Below are positions 1-5,645 of a DNA stretch of 6,905 bases, in pieces. This DNA is from Clostridia bacterium (lineage in GTDB: Bacteria; Bacillota; Clostridia; Christensenellales; Borkfalkiaceae), in contig JAGCIP010000161.1 of NCBI GenBank assembly GCA_017648525.1, forward strand, positions 1 through 6,905, read 5' to 3'. Position numbers and translations under genes: made by a program. Below the pieces are notes generated by a model. That model was given only the letters and a program-made list of their open reading frames with translations. It was not told the origin of the DNA and searched no databases. Every line of letters begins with the position of its first letter. Position 1 is the stretch's first letter.

Positions 1-951
1 GTCCTTTTGAGTATAATCGATAGCCTTTGCGGTACAAACCTTTGAGCAAACGCCACACTTGCCCGTTTTAAGCATTGTACAATACCCTGCGTCGATAGTT
101 GCAACCTTGGGTACTGCTTGCGCAAACGGAATATAGATTGCACGGCGGTTGTCCATTCCTAAGTTAAATTCGTTAGGAACTTTCTTTTGCGGACACTTTT
201 CAGTACAAAGTCCGCAACCCGTACAAACGTCTTCTTTAACGTAACGCGCTTTTTTCTTTATGGTAACGTCAAAATTACCTACGAAACCTTTAACAGATTC
301 AACTTCGCTGTATGAGAAAATTCTTATTCTTTCATGTTGAGCAACGTCAACCATTTTGGGAGTAAGAATACAAGCGGCACAGTCTAACGTCGGGAAAGTT
401 TTGTCGATTTGTGCCATTTTACCGCCGATAGTGGGTTGTTTTTCCACGATATCAACGTAAAAACCTGCATCTGCGATATCAAGAGCCGTTTGAATACCTG
501 CAATACCACCACCGATAACTAGTGCACGCTTTGTAACTGGGCTTTCGCCTGCGGTAAGCGGAGCGTTAAGGTTAACCTTTGCGATAGCAGTTCTCCCTAA
601 AACGATTGCTTTTTCCGTGCCTTCAGCCATATCTTTATGTATCCAAGAACATTGTTCACGGATGTTTGCGATTTCAACCATATAAGGGTTGATGCCCGCA
701 GATTGCGCCGTCTTTCTAAAAGTTGCTTCGTGCATTCTCGGCGAACAAGAGCATACGACGATACCAGTAAGTTTATGTTCTTTGATAGCGTCCTTAATCA
801 ATTCTTGCCCTGCTTGAGAACACATATATTGATAGTTAGCAGAGTGTACTACGCCGGGTTCGTTCTTTAATGCTTCCGCAACCTTTTGAACGTCAACCGT
901 TCCGGCAATATTACTACCACACCAACATACGAATACGCCTATTCTTTGCAT
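1..951 (-). CDS. hdrA: Heterodisulfide reductase subunit A-like flavoprotein (HdrA), N-terminal 317 residues; cut by the left window edge
   Basis: I translated this frame by hand from the ATG at 949-951; it stays open to base 1, so the C-terminal part lies outside the window. HdrA is the FAD-containing core of soluble Hdr complexes and, in methanogens, the site of flavin-based electron bifurcation. Visible features: an N-terminal HdrA domain with VFVCWCGSNIAG (residues 6-17), YMCSQAGQELI (42-52) and VCSCSPRMHEATFR (66-79); a dinucleotide-binding loop VIGGGIAGIQ (145-154) for FAD; DCAAC followed by ILTPKM (190-200); a ferredoxin motif C243-x2-C246-x2-C249-x3-C253-P; and a second cysteine set C291-x7-C299-x2-C302-x3-C306 in the TGKCGVCSKVC context usual for HdrA. 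Methanogen HdrA has CHCG where this has CWCG, from memory. The start is supported by AAAGGAG at 959-965, seven bases upstream. It is the last visible gene of the fumC-hdrBCA operon, 16 bases after hdrC. Confidence 0.95.
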   Translation of the reverse strand, partial: MQRIGVFVCWCGSNIAGTVDVQKVAEALKNEPGVVHSANYQYMCSQAGQELIKDAIKEHKLTGIVVCSCSPRMHEATFRKTAQSAGINPYMVEIANIREQCSWIHKDMAEGTEKAIVLGRTAIAKVNLNAPLTAGESPVTKRALVIGGGIAGIQTALDIADAGFYVDIVEKQPTIGGKMAQIDKTFPTLDCAACILTPKMVDVAQHERIRIFSYSEVESVKGFVGNFDVTIKKKARYVKEDVCTGCGLCTEKCPQKKVPNEFNLGMDNRRAIYIPFAQAVPKVATIDAGYCTMLKTGKCGVCSKVCTAKAIDYTQKD

Positions 952-967
952 TTGTATTCTCCTTTAA

Positions 968-1357
968 TTATTTAGTGTATTTTCTGAACGCACTTACTAT
1001 TGCTTGTTGGGGCAAATCGTCGTCCAAAAGTTCGGGAATTTGGTCAGGTTTTAAGTGATTTTTCCCTTGTTCTCTAACTACCGTTAAACGCACCGCTTCA
1101 ATAATTTTAGCGGGTTCTACGCCACGTGGACATCTATCCACGCACGCAAAACAAGTTAAGCAACGATAAATTGATTTTGAGTTAAGTAACGGTTCGATAT
1201 TGCCCGTTTCAACCATACTTACGAATTGATGGGGATGATATTCCATCTCGTCGTAAGCGGGACAAGTACCAGAACACTTACCACATTTCATACATTTTCT
1301 GGGATTAACTCCGCTACGGCGGATAATCTCTTTGCAAACGTTATTCTTGTTTTCCAT
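968..1357 (-). CDS. hdrC: Heterodisulfide reductase subunit C-like 2x[4Fe-4S] protein (HdrC)
   Basis: This 129-residue soluble iron-sulfur protein has two classical motifs, C22-x2-C25-x2-C28-x3-C32-P and C66-x2-C69-x2-C72-x3-C76-P, each binding a [4Fe-4S] cluster. In Hdr complexes HdrC relays electrons from the HdrA flavin to the catalytic HdrB. The ISGTCPAYDEMEYHPHQF-like stretch after the first motif and the RCLTCFACVDRCPRGVEP stretch around the second are typical of HdrC rather than of generic ferredoxins. It is complete and lacks the N-terminal extension of fused forms. Its AAGGAG ribosome site encodes the last two residues (Lys-Glu) of hdrB, directly before the hdrB stop codon, and only five bases separate the two genes, so translation is probably coupled. 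hdrA follows after 16 bases. The family call is secure; the partner protein is inferred from gene order. Confidence 0.95.
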   Translation of the reverse strand: MENKNNVCKEIIRRSGVNPRKCMKCGKCSGTCPAYDEMEYHPHQFVSMVETGNIEPLLNSKSIYRCLTCFACVDRCPRGVEPAKIIEAVRLTVVREQGKNHLKPDQIPELLDDDLPQQAIVSAFRKYTK

Positions 1358-1362
1358 CTGTA

Positions 1363-2142
1363 TTACTCCTTAACACCTAACGCTTCTGCAAGCAATTCAG
1401 TCAAGTAAACGACGGGAATATCTGCACAGCCGTTCTTTTCTAAATTGTATTTACATAACGGGCAAGCGGTAACAATTTCTTCTGCTCCTTTACCCTTTGC
1501 GTTTTCGATTACTCTGTTACTCTTTTCTTTTGCAAGTTGCTTGCTTTCTAAAGCAATGTAACCACCGCAACATTCGTTTCTAAACGAATATATAACGGGT
1601 TCTGCACCTAACGCACGAATAAAATCTTCCATAATGGTGGGATTTTCCACGTCGTCCATTGCAAGAACTTTGCCAGGACGGAGAAGTAAGCATCCGTAAT
1701 ATGCGGCAATCTTTCTGCCCGTAAGCGGATTTACTACCTTTTCCTTTATCTTGTCAAAGCCGATTTTATCACGGAGAAGTTCAAGATAATGTATAACTTC
1801 GGTTTCACCGTGGTATTCGTCCGGTGCGATATAATTGTTAACCGCACGGTCAAAATCGGCAACGTTTTTAACTTGTGCGTTGGTTTGCTTTAACACGTTG
1901 TGACAAGCCGAACAAACTGATACGAGCGGTTGATTTTTTGATTTTGCATTCATCAATGCTCTAACCGACGACAATTTAGTCGCAACTTCATCCGTACTCG
2001 TGGTGAAAACGCCACCGCAACATTGCCAGTTTTCTATTTCTTCAAGGGTTACACCCAAAACTTCCGCACACTTTCTAGCATAGTAATCTAAAACTTTTGC
2101 TTTAGTTTTGAGAGTACAACCGGGAAAATAACTAACCTTCAT
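1363..2142 (-). CDS. hdrB: Heterodisulfide reductase subunit B-like protein (HdrB), two CCG domains
   Basis: This 259-residue protein has both cysteine-rich CCG domains complete. The first uses C9, C41-C42 and C77-x2-C80; the second uses C151, C191-C192 and C227-x2-C230. In methanogen HdrB these residues hold two non-cubane [4Fe-4S] clusters that cleave the CoM-S-S-CoB disulfide. Other recognisable stretches are SYFPGCTLK at the N-terminus, WQCCGG (39-44), NECCGGY (189-195) and TACPLCKYNL (225-234). Length is normal for a stand-alone HdrB, and there is no fusion to a SdhB-like domain as in thiol:fumarate reductase TfrB. It lies 15 bases after fumC and 5 before hdrC on the same strand. TAGGAG about ten bases upstream of the ATG, next to the fumC stop codon, supports the start. 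All cluster ligands are present, so a disulfide-type reductase is likely, but its substrate in this bacterium is unknown. Confidence 0.95.
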   Translation of the reverse strand: MKVSYFPGCTLKTKAKVLDYYARKCAEVLGVTLEEIENWQCCGGVFTTSTDEVATKLSSVRALMNAKSKNQPLVSVCSACHNVLKQTNAQVKNVADFDRAVNNYIAPDEYHGETEVIHYLELLRDKIGFDKIKEKVVNPLTGRKIAAYYGCLLLRPGKVLAMDDVENPTIMEDFIRALGAEPVIYSFRNECCGGYIALESKQLAKEKSNRVIENAKGKGAEEIVTACPLCKYNLEKNGCADIPVVYLTELLAEALGVKE

Positions 2143-2157
2143 TTGTCAAAACTCCTA

Positions 2158-3534
2158 TTAGACCATTTTTTCGGGGTGGAAAACTTCGTCAAATCTTTCT
2201 GCCGTTAAGAAACCTAATTCAACGCACGCTTGCTTTAAGGAAATATTGTCCTTAAACGCTTTCTTTGCAGTTTTAGCCGCATTTTCATAACCGATGTACG
2301 GATTGAGTGCGGTAACGAGCATTAAAGAATTGTGTAAGTTGTGATCCATTTTTTCGCGGTTTGCTTTGATACCAACCGCACAGTTATCGTTAAACGAAAC
2401 GATTGCCTCTGCCATCAAACGGGCAGATTGTAAGAAATTATATATACAAACGGGCATAAACACGTTTAACTCGAAATTACCTTGTGATGCCGCTAAACCA
2501 ACAGCAACGTCGTTACCCATAACTTGAACGGCAACCATAGTAACCGCTTCGCATTGAGTGGGGTTAACTTTACCAGGCATTATAGAAGAACCAGGTTCGT
2601 TTTCGGGAATAAATATTTCGCCTAAACCGTCTCTAGGTCCACTTGCAAGCCAACGAACGTCGTTTGCAATCTTTAACATATCGCAAGCAACCGCTTTAAT
2701 AGCACCGTGAGCAAAAACTAATTCGTCTTTACTGGTAAGAGCGTGGAATTTATTGCCAGCGGTAATAAATTCTTTGCCGGTAATAGCAGAAACCTTTTCA
2801 GCAACCAAAGCATCAAAGCCTTTGGGTGCGTTTAGTCCCGTACCAACCGCCGTTCCACCAAGCGCAAGTTCACGCAAAGGTTTAACTGCGAGTTTAAGAA
2901 GTTCAACGTCTCTTTCAAGACTGGTTCTCCAACCGCTGATTTCTTGGCTAAACTTAATAGGCGTTGCGTCTTGTAAGTGAGTTCTACCACACTTAACCGC
3001 ATCTTCGTTTTCCTTTTCCAAACGGATAAAGGTGTTTATCAAAAGTTCAACAGCGGGAATAAGTTTATCTTCTATTGCGATAACCGCAGAGATATGCATA
3101 GCCGTTGGGAAAGTATCGTTTGACGATTGACTCATATTGATATCGTCGTTGGGGTGAAGAATTTTTTCACCTGCAATTTCGTTACCACGGTTAGCAATAA
3201 CTTCGTTTGCGTTCATGTTTGATTGCGTGCCAGACCCCGTTTGCCAAACAACTAACGGGAAGTGGTCGTTAAGACTACCGCTGATAACTTCATCACACGC
3301 CTTTTCAATTGCCGAAAGTTTCTTATCGGTCATTTTTTCGGGACGAAGAATATGGTTTGCTTGCGCCGCAGCCTTTTTCAATACACCGAAAGCACGTGTA
3401 ATTTCTCTAGGCATAGTTTCAATTCCTACGCCGATTTTAAAATTCTCGTGACTTCTTTGAGTTTGTGCCGCCCAGTAACGGTCCACGGGAACTTTAACTT
3501 CTCCCATTGAATCGTGTTCAATACGATATTCCAT
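2158..3534 (-). CDS. fumC: Class II fumarate hydratase (fumarase C)
   Basis: This 458-residue cytosolic enzyme interconverts fumarate and L-malate without an iron-sulfur cluster. The length fits the class II fumarases (E. coli FumC is about 467). Diagnostic features: MGEVKVPVDRYWAAQTQRS near the N-terminus, SGTQSNMNANE (101-111), HPNDDIN (127-133) of the second carboxylate site, GRTHLQDATP (183-192) with the catalytic base His186, and the superfamily signature GSSIMPGKVNPTQCE (315-329) on the mobile loop with the catalytic serine. The lysine and asparagine of KVN are present. Aspartase and argininosuccinate lyase are less likely because WQTGSGTQSNMN and KVNPTQCE match fumarase best. AAAGGAG at 3543-3549 fixes the start. 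It is the first gene of the operon, about 88 bases downstream of the predicted transcription start, and hdrB begins 15 bases after its stop codon. Confidence 0.96.
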   Translation of the reverse strand: MEYRIEHDSMGEVKVPVDRYWAAQTQRSHENFKIGVGIETMPREITRAFGVLKKAAAQANHILRPEKMTDKKLSAIEKACDEVISGSLNDHFPLVVWQTGSGTQSNMNANEVIANRGNEIAGEKILHPNDDINMSQSSNDTFPTAMHISAVIAIEDKLIPAVELLINTFIRLEKENEDAVKCGRTHLQDATPIKFSQEISGWRTSLERDVELLKLAVKPLRELALGGTAVGTGLNAPKGFDALVAEKVSAITGKEFITAGNKFHALTSKDELVFAHGAIKAVACDMLKIANDVRWLASGPRDGLGEIFIPENEPGSSIMPGKVNPTQCEAVTMVAVQVMGNDVAVGLAASQGNFELNVFMPVCIYNFLQSARLMAEAIVSFNDNCAVGIKANREKMDHNLHNSLMLVTALNPYIGYENAAKTAKKAFKDNISLKQACVELGFLTAERFDEVFHPEKMV

Positions 3535-3542
3535 AATGCGTT

Positions 3543-3549
3543 CTCCTTT
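3543..3549 (-). promoter_or_regulatory. Strong ribosome binding site of fumC
   Basis: AAAGGAG on the minus strand lies eight bases before the ATG at 3532-3534. It decides this start, since no other in-frame ATG or GTG nearby has a comparable site. Confidence 0.85.
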
Positions 3550-3628
3550 CTATACGACAAAATTGTTCTCTAGTACTGCTTACCTTTTACGTTGGGTATA
3601 CTCCCCCTATAATCAGTAAGGTAATTAT

Positions 3629-3657
3629 ATTATACCAAATTAAAACCTCTATTGCAA
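3629..3657 (-). promoter_or_regulatory. Sigma-A promoter of the fumC-hdrBCA operon
   Basis: Read on the minus strand, TTGCAA (3652-3657) is followed by a 17-base spacer and a perfect TATAAT (3629-3634). A second, overlapping TATAAT lies at 3624-3629. The predicted transcription start is near 3622, giving an 88-base leader. The -35 box matches consensus at four of six positions; the -10 box is perfect. Confidence 0.8.
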
Positions 3658-3674
3658 ATCGTTTTGTTTGCTAT
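3651..3674. promoter_or_regulatory. Candidate operator dyad over the fumC -35 box
   Basis: GCAAA (3654-3658) and TTTGC (3667-3671) form inverted arms eight bases apart. After one mismatch, two further outer pairs match (AT at 3651-3652 with AT at 3673-3674). The dyad covers the -35 element, a usual position for a repressor site. Arms of five are short enough to arise by chance in this AT-rich stretch, so this is only a candidate. Confidence 0.3.
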
Positions 3675-3720
3675 TTTATAGAAAAACATTATATATGCGT
3701 ATTTTTTTATTACTCGTTCG

Positions 3721-3782
3721 AATATTTTGTTCAAATTTTGTTATAAATTAACATTTATTCCACGAACACACCAAATTTTGTC
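3721..3782. repeat. Short direct repeats of the TTTTGT / CAAATTTTGT type
   Basis: CAAATTTTGT occurs at 3732-3741 and again at 3772-3781, exactly 40 bases apart. A variant AATATTTTGT lies at 3721-3730, eleven bases before the first. The spacings of 11 and 40 bases would place the copies on roughly the same face of the helix. The last copy overlaps the azlC -35 box. They may be regulator sites (azlCD in Bacillus is controlled by the Lrp-like AzlB), or low-complexity AT sequence. Confidence 0.35.
3739..3753. promoter_or_regulatory. Candidate operator: TGTTA-N5-TAACA dyad
   Basis: This is a perfect inverted repeat of five-base arms, TGTTA (3739-3743) and TAACA (3749-3753). It resembles the Rex redox-sensor site of Clostridia (TTGTTAA-N4-TTAACAA) in its arms, but the arm spacing differs by one base, so Rex binding is doubtful. 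It lies between the two divergent promoters. Confidence 0.25.
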
Positions 3783-3806
3783 ATTTCTTTTTCTTGCTAT
3801 TATAAT
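3778..3806 (+). promoter_or_regulatory. Sigma-A promoter of azlCD
   Basis: TTGTCA (3778-3783), a 17-base spacer and a perfect TATAAT (3801-3806) give a near-consensus promoter with a predicted start near 3813. A weaker alternative, TTGCTA (3794-3799), 17 bases, TAGAAT (3817-3822), lies 16 bases downstream. The azlC ATG is at 3849. Confidence 0.8.
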
Positions 3807-3848
3807 GTGTTTGTGATAGAATATGTTTAATTTTAACAAGGTGCTGTT

Positions 3849-4571
3849 ATGCAAGGTAAAAATTTGAGTTTTAAAAACGGAATAAAAGACGGGCTACCTA
3901 TAGGACTTGGCTATTTATCGGTTGCTTTTGCGTTTGGAGTGCAAGCAAGTATTGCTGGGCTTCCATTTTTTATGAGCGTTTTTATTTCTATGACCAACTT
4001 AACTTCGGCAGGTCAACTTGCTGGGCTAACGGTTATCGCTACGCTAGGCACTATTTTAGAGATGATACTAACACAGTTAGTAATTAACGCTAGATATTTT
4101 TTAATGAGCATAACCCTTTCACAAAAATTAGACGGCTCTTTTACGCTGGGGCACAGACTTTTATGCTCGGCTTTCGTTACAGACGAGATTTTTGCGGTTG
4201 CAGTTGCAAAGCCAAACACTCTAAACAGAGTTTATTTTTACGGTTTGGTTATTTTGCCTTACGTTGGTTGGACTACGGGGACGCTTTTAGGTGCGCTTGC
4301 CGGCGATATTTTGCCGTTATTTATAACCAACTCGTTGGGAATTGCTCTATACGCAATGTTTATAGCAATCATTATCCCACCGTCTATAACTAATCGTGGA
4401 GTTTTGCCCGCAGTTTTATTCGGTGCAGGCTTAAGTTGCGCTCTCTATTACATTCCTTTCTTTGCGGGGATTTCCACGGGCTTGTCAGTTATAATAAGCG
4501 CAATTTTATCAGCGGGAATTACCGCCTTTATCTTTCCTATTAAAGGGGGTAATAAAAATGCCGATACTTGA
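3849..4571 (+). CDS. azlC: AzlC family branched-chain amino acid exporter, large subunit
   Basis: This 240-residue, strongly hydrophobic membrane protein is the larger partner of the AzlCD exporter, which in Bacillus subtilis gives resistance to 4-azaleucine and is related to the valine exporter YgaZH and to BrnFE. About seven membrane segments can be placed, near residues 15-35, 38-58, 60-80, 128-150, 161-179, 185-203 and 206-229. Family marks are GIKDGLPIGLGYLSVAFAFG (11-30), the INARYFLMS stretch (79-87) and the TDEIFAVAVA stretch (111-120) between the third and fourth segments. The start has AAGGTG five bases upstream. The last 14 bases overlap azlD in another frame. No azlB-type regulator gene is present next to it. 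Substrate specificity cannot be read from sequence. Confidence 0.93.
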   Translation: MQGKNLSFKNGIKDGLPIGLGYLSVAFAFGVQASIAGLPFFMSVFISMTNLTSAGQLAGLTVIATLGTILEMILTQLVINARYFLMSITLSQKLDGSFTLGHRLLCSAFVTDEIFAVAVAKPNTLNRVYFYGLVILPYVGWTTGTLLGALAGDILPLFITNSLGIALYAMFIAIIIPPSITNRGVLPAVLFGAGLSCALYYIPFFAGISTGLSVIISAILSAGITAFIFPIKGGNKNADT

Positions 4572-4866
4572 TATGACCGTTATGATTTTGGTGATGGCTG
4601 GGGTAACCTACTTAATAAGAATGATACCCTTTGCGTTTTTCCGTAAAAAAATCAAATCGGACTACCTAAACTCTTTTCTATACTACATACCTTATGCGGT
4701 GCTTTCGGCAATGACTTTCCCTTACATTTTTTATAGCACGGAAAACTTTTACACCGCACTAATAGGAACGGTTATAGCAATTGTTGCATCCGTGTGCAAG
4801 CGTTCACTTTTAACCGTGGCAATTCTCGCTTGCCTTTCAGTTTTGATTTTCGGCTTTATAATTTAG
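4558..4866 (+). CDS. azlD: AzlD family branched-chain amino acid exporter, small subunit
   Basis: This 102-residue membrane protein is the obligate small partner of AzlC. It has four hydrophobic stretches, near residues 4-24, 38-59, 64-80 and 83-102. The family pattern TYLIRMIPF (17-25) and the YYIPYAVLSAMTFP stretch (42-55) are both present. Its ATG lies inside the end of azlC (14-base overlap), and its strong site AAAGGGGG sits about eight bases upstream within azlC coding sequence, so the two subunits are probably made by coupled translation. It is the last gene of its transcript: a hairpin terminator begins 20 bases after its TAG stop. Confidence 0.93.
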   Translation: MPILDMTVMILVMAGVTYLIRMIPFAFFRKKIKSDYLNSFLYYIPYAVLSAMTFPYIFYSTENFYTALIGTVIAIVASVCKRSLLTVAILACLSVLIFGFII

Positions 4867-4885
4867 CCACAAATTTTACAATGAA

Positions 4886-4913
4886 AAAAACTCGGCACTT
4901 TAGCCGAGTTTTT
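4886..4913. terminator. Bidirectional intrinsic terminator between azlD and the HAD phosphatase gene
   Basis: An 11-base-pair stem (4886-4896 with 4903-4913), with the core CTCGGC/GCCGAG and a six-base loop, is flanked by A and T runs. On the plus strand the stem ends in five Ts; on the minus strand the hairpin is followed by seven Ts. It lies in the 57-base gap between the two converging genes and can serve both. Confidence 0.93.
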
Positions 4914-4923
4914 GATTTTAAAT

Positions 4924-5583
4924 TTATTTAATTATTTCCAACAAATCTTCTGGTTTTTCGGCAAATACTTTTGCGCCGTATCTACTTAAAAACTCTCTAC
5001 TTCTATTTCCCCAAAGCACCGCAACGACTTTAATATTTGCGTTAACTGCGGTAACGACATCTGTTTCTCCGTCACCTACAAAATATGCGTTTTCAGGTGA
5101 AACGCCCCAATCTTTTAGTATATTCAAAGTGGCTTCTGGGTCAGGTTTAGGTTTAACCGTTTCGCATACGCCAAGCACTAAATCAAACCCCAAAGGCTTA
5201 ATTATTCGCTCGTAAATAGGTTGCATTTCAACTAGCGGTTTATTCGATAAAACCGCTAGTTTATACCCCCTATTTTTAAGTTCTAATAAAACTTCTTTAA
5301 CTCCTGCAAAAACAGTAGTTTTAGGACTGCCGTTCCCTATGTATTTACTTGTGTAAAATTCCGTGCAAGCGTCTAACGTTTCTTCGTCTATTTCTTTGGC
5401 TATTGAAAGGGCAACTATTTCTCTAGTTGCGCCACCGAGATTGTCTTTCATTTGGCTCTCGGTGATAGTTTCAAAGCCATATTCAGTTAGGGTTTGGTTC
5501 ATTGCGTCTAAAATATCAGCAACGGTATCGGTTACAGTTCCATCTAAATCAAATATTACCGCTTTATTAACTAACTCACTCAT
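4924..5583 (-). CDS. HAD superfamily phosphatase, phosphoglycolate phosphatase (Gph/PpaX-like)
   Basis: This 219-residue cytosolic hydrolase is of HAD subfamily IA. Motif I is FDLDGTVTDT (11-20), with nucleophile Asp12 and acid/base Asp14; motif II is LSNKP (112-116), with Ser113; motif III is the lysine of VKPKPDP (143-149); motif IV is GDGETD (170-175), with Asp171 and Asp175 for magnesium. Residues from about 19 to 86 form the helical C1 cap. Length and cap type fit phosphoglycolate phosphatases and the pyrophosphatase PpaX; the substrate cannot be fixed from motifs. Upstream on the same strand are genes linked to glycerol-3-phosphate oxidation, so a small phosphorylated C2 or C3 metabolite is a fair but unproven guess. 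AAAGG AG at 5591-5597 lies seven bases before the ATG. It has its own promoter and terminator, so it is probably transcribed alone. Confidence 0.9.
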   Translation of the reverse strand: MSELVNKAVIFDLDGTVTDTVADILDAMNQTLTEYGFETITESQMKDNLGGATREIVALSIAKEIDEETLDACTEFYTSKYIGNGSPKTTVFAGVKEVLLELKNRGYKLAVLSNKPLVEMQPIYERIIKPLGFDLVLGVCETVKPKPDPEATLNILKDWGVSPENAYFVGDGETDVVTAVNANIKVVAVLWGNRSREFLSRYGAKVFAEKPEDLLEIIK

Positions 5584-5613
5584 ACAAACGCTCCTTTAGT
5601 AAACAACGAGCAC

Positions 5614-5642
5614 ATTATAACAAACGCATTGTTTGTTGTCAA
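5614..5642 (-). promoter_or_regulatory. Perfect-consensus sigma-A promoter of the HAD phosphatase gene
   Basis: On the minus strand, TTGACA (5637-5642) is followed by exactly 17 bases and TATAAT (5614-5619); all twelve positions match the sigma-A consensus. The predicted start is near 5607, giving a short leader of about 24 bases that contains the ribosome site. The -35 box begins three bases after the stop codon of the DUF1667 gene. Confidence 0.88.
5619..5637. promoter_or_regulatory. Operator-like perfect inverted repeat in the promoter spacer
   Basis: AACAAAC (5619-5625) and GTTTGTT (5631-5637) are perfect seven-base inverted arms separated by five bases. The 19-base dyad fills the 17-base spacer and touches one base of each promoter box. 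A protein bound here would block RNA polymerase directly. A related half-site, AAACAAC, lies at 5601-5607 near the predicted transcription start. The regulator is not encoded in the window. Confidence 0.65.
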
Positions 5643-5645
5643 GTT

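Larger units (their letters stand above)
3535..3848. other. Divergent intergenic region between fumC and azlC
   Basis: This 314-base, strongly AT-rich stretch holds no convincing gene. It contains the fumC 5' leader (about 3535-3622), the fumC promoter (3629-3657), a short dyad over the fumC -35 box, a central block (about 3675-3777) with a TGTTA/TAACA dyad and CAAATTTTGT repeats, and the azlC promoter (3778-3806) with a leader of about 36 bases. No riboswitch, T-box or attenuator hairpin was recognised. The leader contains a weak GGG/CCC pairing around GTATAC at 3594-3599, too short to call. Confidence 0.8.

Noticed and set aside
637..1058. Plus-strand open frames of 77 and 62 codons opposite hdrA and the end of hdrC
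   Set aside because: They lie antisense to strongly conserved HdrA and HdrC coding sequence, overlap by one base, and show no family resemblance or ribosome site; shadows of the real frames.
1363..2142. TfrB-type thiol:fumarate reductase subunit
   Set aside because: TfrB fuses an SdhB-like ferredoxin domain to HdrB. Here HdrB is stand-alone, with HdrC separate, and no TfrA flavoprotein is in the window.
2753..3510. Plus-strand frames of 75 to 82 codons opposite fumC
   Set aside because: They are antisense to conserved fumarase motifs and encode low-complexity Ser/Thr/Val-rich peptides without ribosome sites.
3535..3622. Riboswitch or attenuator in the fumC leader
   Set aside because: The leader is about 88 bases with only weak 3-5 base-pair pairings, and no recognisable conserved aptamer core or T-run hairpin.
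3739..3753. Genuine Rex site
   Set aside because: The arms resemble the clostridial Rex motif, but the spacing between them is off by one base and the outer positions do not match; kept only as an unnamed dyad.
5619..5637. Inverted repeat as a terminator for the DUF1667 operon
   Set aside because: The stem is AT-rich with only two G-C pairs and is not followed by a T run; its exact fit in the promoter spacer makes an operator more likely.
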